A stretch of DNA of 64,000 nt from Polaribacter litorisediminis (GTDB lineage: Bacteria; Bacteroidota; Bacteroidia; Flavobacteriales; Flavobacteriaceae). Positions 62,463 through 64,000 of this stretch are shown here, piece by piece; position 1 is the first letter of the stretch, and every line of letters starts with the position of its first letter. The DNA lies in assembly GCF_019968605.1 (NCBI RefSeq), contig NZ_CP082966.1, positions 372,001 through 436,000 on the forward strand. Direction: 5' to 3'. A program made the translations under genes and the position numbers. The notes below the pieces were generated by a model. It made no database searches. It worked only from the letters and a program-made list of their open reading frames with translations, and was not told the DNA's origin.

Positions 62463-63638
62463 CTACATAAAAGTTACACTTACAATTTTGCCATTTTCCA
62501 TTTTATAAATGGCTACAGCTTTAAAAGTACTGCCATTAGCAGTAACCAGTTCATGATCGATAACTTGATCTTTATAAACGATTCTCTTTAAAAGTTTGCA
62601 ATGTAAATCTGGCGTATTTTTAAAAAAGCTTTCATATCGTTTTCTCATTTTTTCGATTCCTTCATAGCTTAATTTATTCGGAAAATTATACACTTTTACA
62701 TCTTTAGCAAATGGTTTTAAAAAAGCATCAATATTTCTGTTGTTATAACCTGCTAATTGTTCTTCTGCTAAATATTCGGGAGAAACCTCTGATACGATAG
62801 CTATTTTAGTACTTAATGAGTTTACACTTATTCTAGAAATATTATTAATATTTTCATCAATAAATCTGAAAAATAAATTTGGTTTTTTATCCTTTTTAGG
62901 ATTAAATTTATAAATTGAATTGCCCATAGACATTAATAAAGTTCCATTAATTAACCAAGTAATGTCCTCAGATTTACCAATAGAGGTAATCACTTTTATT
63001 TCTTTTGTTTCAGGATTTAAGGATTTTAATAGCCAATAGTCTTTGTTCTCTTTGCTAATAAAGCTAACTAAATTAGTGTTTGGTATTTTATGAATAGAAC
63101 GTCCCACTATTTTTGCAACGGTTGTATAGATTTTCTTTTTTAAATCGGAAACAATTAAATGTAAACTATCATGTACGATCACAGAGGCAACTAGGGTATT
63201 TTTATCAAACCAAGCTGGGTACGCCACTTTTAAATCTGGAATAATTTCTTTGTCTTTTCCTGTTTTAAAATTGTATTCATAAAAACGTTGCAAGCCATCA
63301 TCATCCAATCGAACCGCAGAAACATTTTTAGAGTTTGGAATTTTCTGTGGGGAATATTCTCCTCCATTTTTGGTGTTATTTATATAAATCAATTGATGGT
63401 CTCTTATATTATATTTTGCAATATCTGTTTGTCCATTTCTTTCAGACGCAAACAAAACAAGATTATCATTATAAAAATAAGGTTGACTGTCATATCCTTT
63501 ATTGTTAGAAATATTTTTTCCATTGATCAATTTGTAGTTGTCTCCTGAAACTTCAATGTCAAAAAGATGAATTTCTGTATTAACTTGTGCGGTAATTAGT
63601 GAAGTAATAAATAAAAATAGGAAAAGTATTTTTTTCAT
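62463..63638 (-). CDS. beta-propeller (TolB-like) protein with C-terminal NTF2-like domain
   Basis: 391 residues. Signal peptide ends ITSLITAQVN. About 30-290: TolB/PD40-type beta strands (YDSQPYFYNDNLVLFASERNGQTDIAKYN; GGEYSPQKIPNSKNVSAVRLDD). About 295-391: an NTF2/SnoaL-like domain (AEEQLAGYNNRNIDAFLKPFAKDVKVYNFP; GIEKMRKRYESFF). The pairing is unusual. It is convergent with the sigma operon. Role unknown. Confidence 0.82.
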   Translation of the reverse strand: MKKILFLFLFITSLITAQVNTEIHLFDIEVSGDNYKLINGKNISNNKGYDSQPYFYNDNLVLFASERNGQTDIAKYNIRDHQLIYINNTKNGGEYSPQKIPNSKNVSAVRLDDDGLQRFYEYNFKTGKDKEIIPDLKVAYPAWFDKNTLVASVIVHDSLHLIVSDLKKKIYTTVAKIVGRSIHKIPNTNLVSFISKENKDYWLLKSLNPETKEIKVITSIGKSEDITWLINGTLLMSMGNSIYKFNPKKDKKPNLFFRFIDENINNISRISVNSLSTKIAIVSEVSPEYLAEEQLAGYNNRNIDAFLKPFAKDVKVYNFPNKLSYEGIEKMRKRYESFFKNTPDLHCKLLKRIVYKDQVIDHELVTANGSTFKAVAIYKMENGKIVSVTFM

Positions 63639-63670
63639 TTTTGTATACTTAATGTTGTTAATATGTTCAA

Positions 63671-64000
63671 TTATTTGCTGGCTTCAATCCATTGGTCAAT
63701 TTTGTTTTCTAATAAAGCTAAAGGAATACAACCTGTTTCTAAAATTTGATTATGGAATTGTCGAATATCAAATTTTTCTCCTAAAGAAGTTTTTGCTTTT
63801 GCACGCAATTCTCTAATTTTTAACTGCCCAATTTTATAAGATAATGCTTGTCCAGGCATCGCCATATAACGTTCAATTTCAGAGGTAATTCCGGCTTCAG
63901 ATTCAGCTTCATTGTCTAAAGAATATTGTATCGCTTTTTCTCTAGACCAGCCTTTTGCATGTATTCCGGTATCTACTACTAATCGAATTGCTCTGTGCAT
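63671..64000 (-). CDS. DUF885-family protein, C-terminal part (partial)
   Basis: The frame reaches the window edge, where it happens to show an internal ATG. It reads MHRAIRLVVDTGIHAKGWSR, EAESEAGITSEIERYMAMPG and QALSYKIGQLKIRELRAKA, typical of the DUF885 C-terminus of metal-dependent peptidase-like lipoproteins. The N-terminal part lies outside. It lies 32 bp upstream of the propeller gene on the same strand. Confidence 0.85.
   Translation of the reverse strand: MHRAIRLVVDTGIHAKGWSREKAIQYSLDNEAESEAGITSEIERYMAMPGQALSYKIGQLKIRELRAKAKTSLGEKFDIRQFHNQILETGCIPLALLENKIDQWIEASK

Noticed and set aside
62446-62480. Third ECF promoter (TGTAAC on the minus strand)
   Set aside because: No CGTC follows at the right distance, and the position is at the end of a gene, not before a start.

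Overview
The window is AT-rich, compact and free of rRNA and tRNA genes. It looks like a chromosome segment of a marine member of the Flavobacteriaceae (Polaribacter/Tenacibaculum-like, inferred from family content only). Reasons: a SusC/TonB-type receptor with a carboxypeptidase-like N-terminal domain, DUF2853, DUF6428, DUF6249, YaiO, TIGR01777 and DUF5117-type metalloprotease genes, lipoprotein signals ending in SC, and promoters of the Bacteroidetes form TAnnTTTG.

Layout. 1-5.3 kb: partial TonB receptor, then the operon ndh - zinc ribbon - small membrane protein - AraC regulator, and an ADP-ribose-type metallophosphoesterase. 5.3-15.7 kb: seven 30-bp tandem repeats beside dnaK, then housekeeping genes (DUF2853, sdaA, yaaA, DUF6428, a YhdH-type reductase, rluD, PASTA, ddl, coaD). 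15.8-22.1 kb: secreted M14 peptidase, two lipoproteins, and a two-subunit molybdenum hydroxylase. 22.1-26.8 kb: a gene-poor stress region with a BON protein, stand-alone LigD-type polymerase, a broken ArsC-like gene, a coiled-coil protein and an AhpD-like protein, mixed with two families of small inverted-repeat elements. 26.8-31.3 kb: a four-gene exopolysaccharide-type operon (receiver, HEAT-like, GT2, TPR/YaiO barrel). 31.3-36.5 kb: an accessory patch with chimeric gene fragments, an HU-like gene, and a NUDIX plus PLD-helicase-DUF3427 pair. 36.5-49.9 kb: SulP transporter, NUDIX, pyrE, birA, rsfS-ftsH-LUD-cdsA-psd-ACBP run, YceI, TIGR01777, large metalloprotease. 50-53 kb: vWA/MoxR pair. 54.1-58.4 kb: a sucrose-type cassette (HAD phosphatase fused to a glucosidase-like domain, SPS-like GT4, PfkB kinase). 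58.4-64 kb: M23 and M28 peptidases, DUF6249, ECF sigma operon, a beta-propeller/NTF2 protein and a partial DUF885 protein.

Two regulatory circuits can be read from the bases. First, four operons in 22.8-26.9 kb carry a CRP/FNR-like half-palindrome (TGAT-N4-RTCA) whose centre is exactly 33 bp upstream of the centre of a TAnnTTTG-like box. Second, the ECF sigma operon and the divergent DUF6249 gene share a 30-bp promoter pattern TGTAACCTT-N14-CGTCAAA. The best candidates for something little described are the NUDIX/PLD-helicase module, bracketed by duplicated SulP 3' ends, and the HAD-glucosidase fusion in the sucrose cassette.
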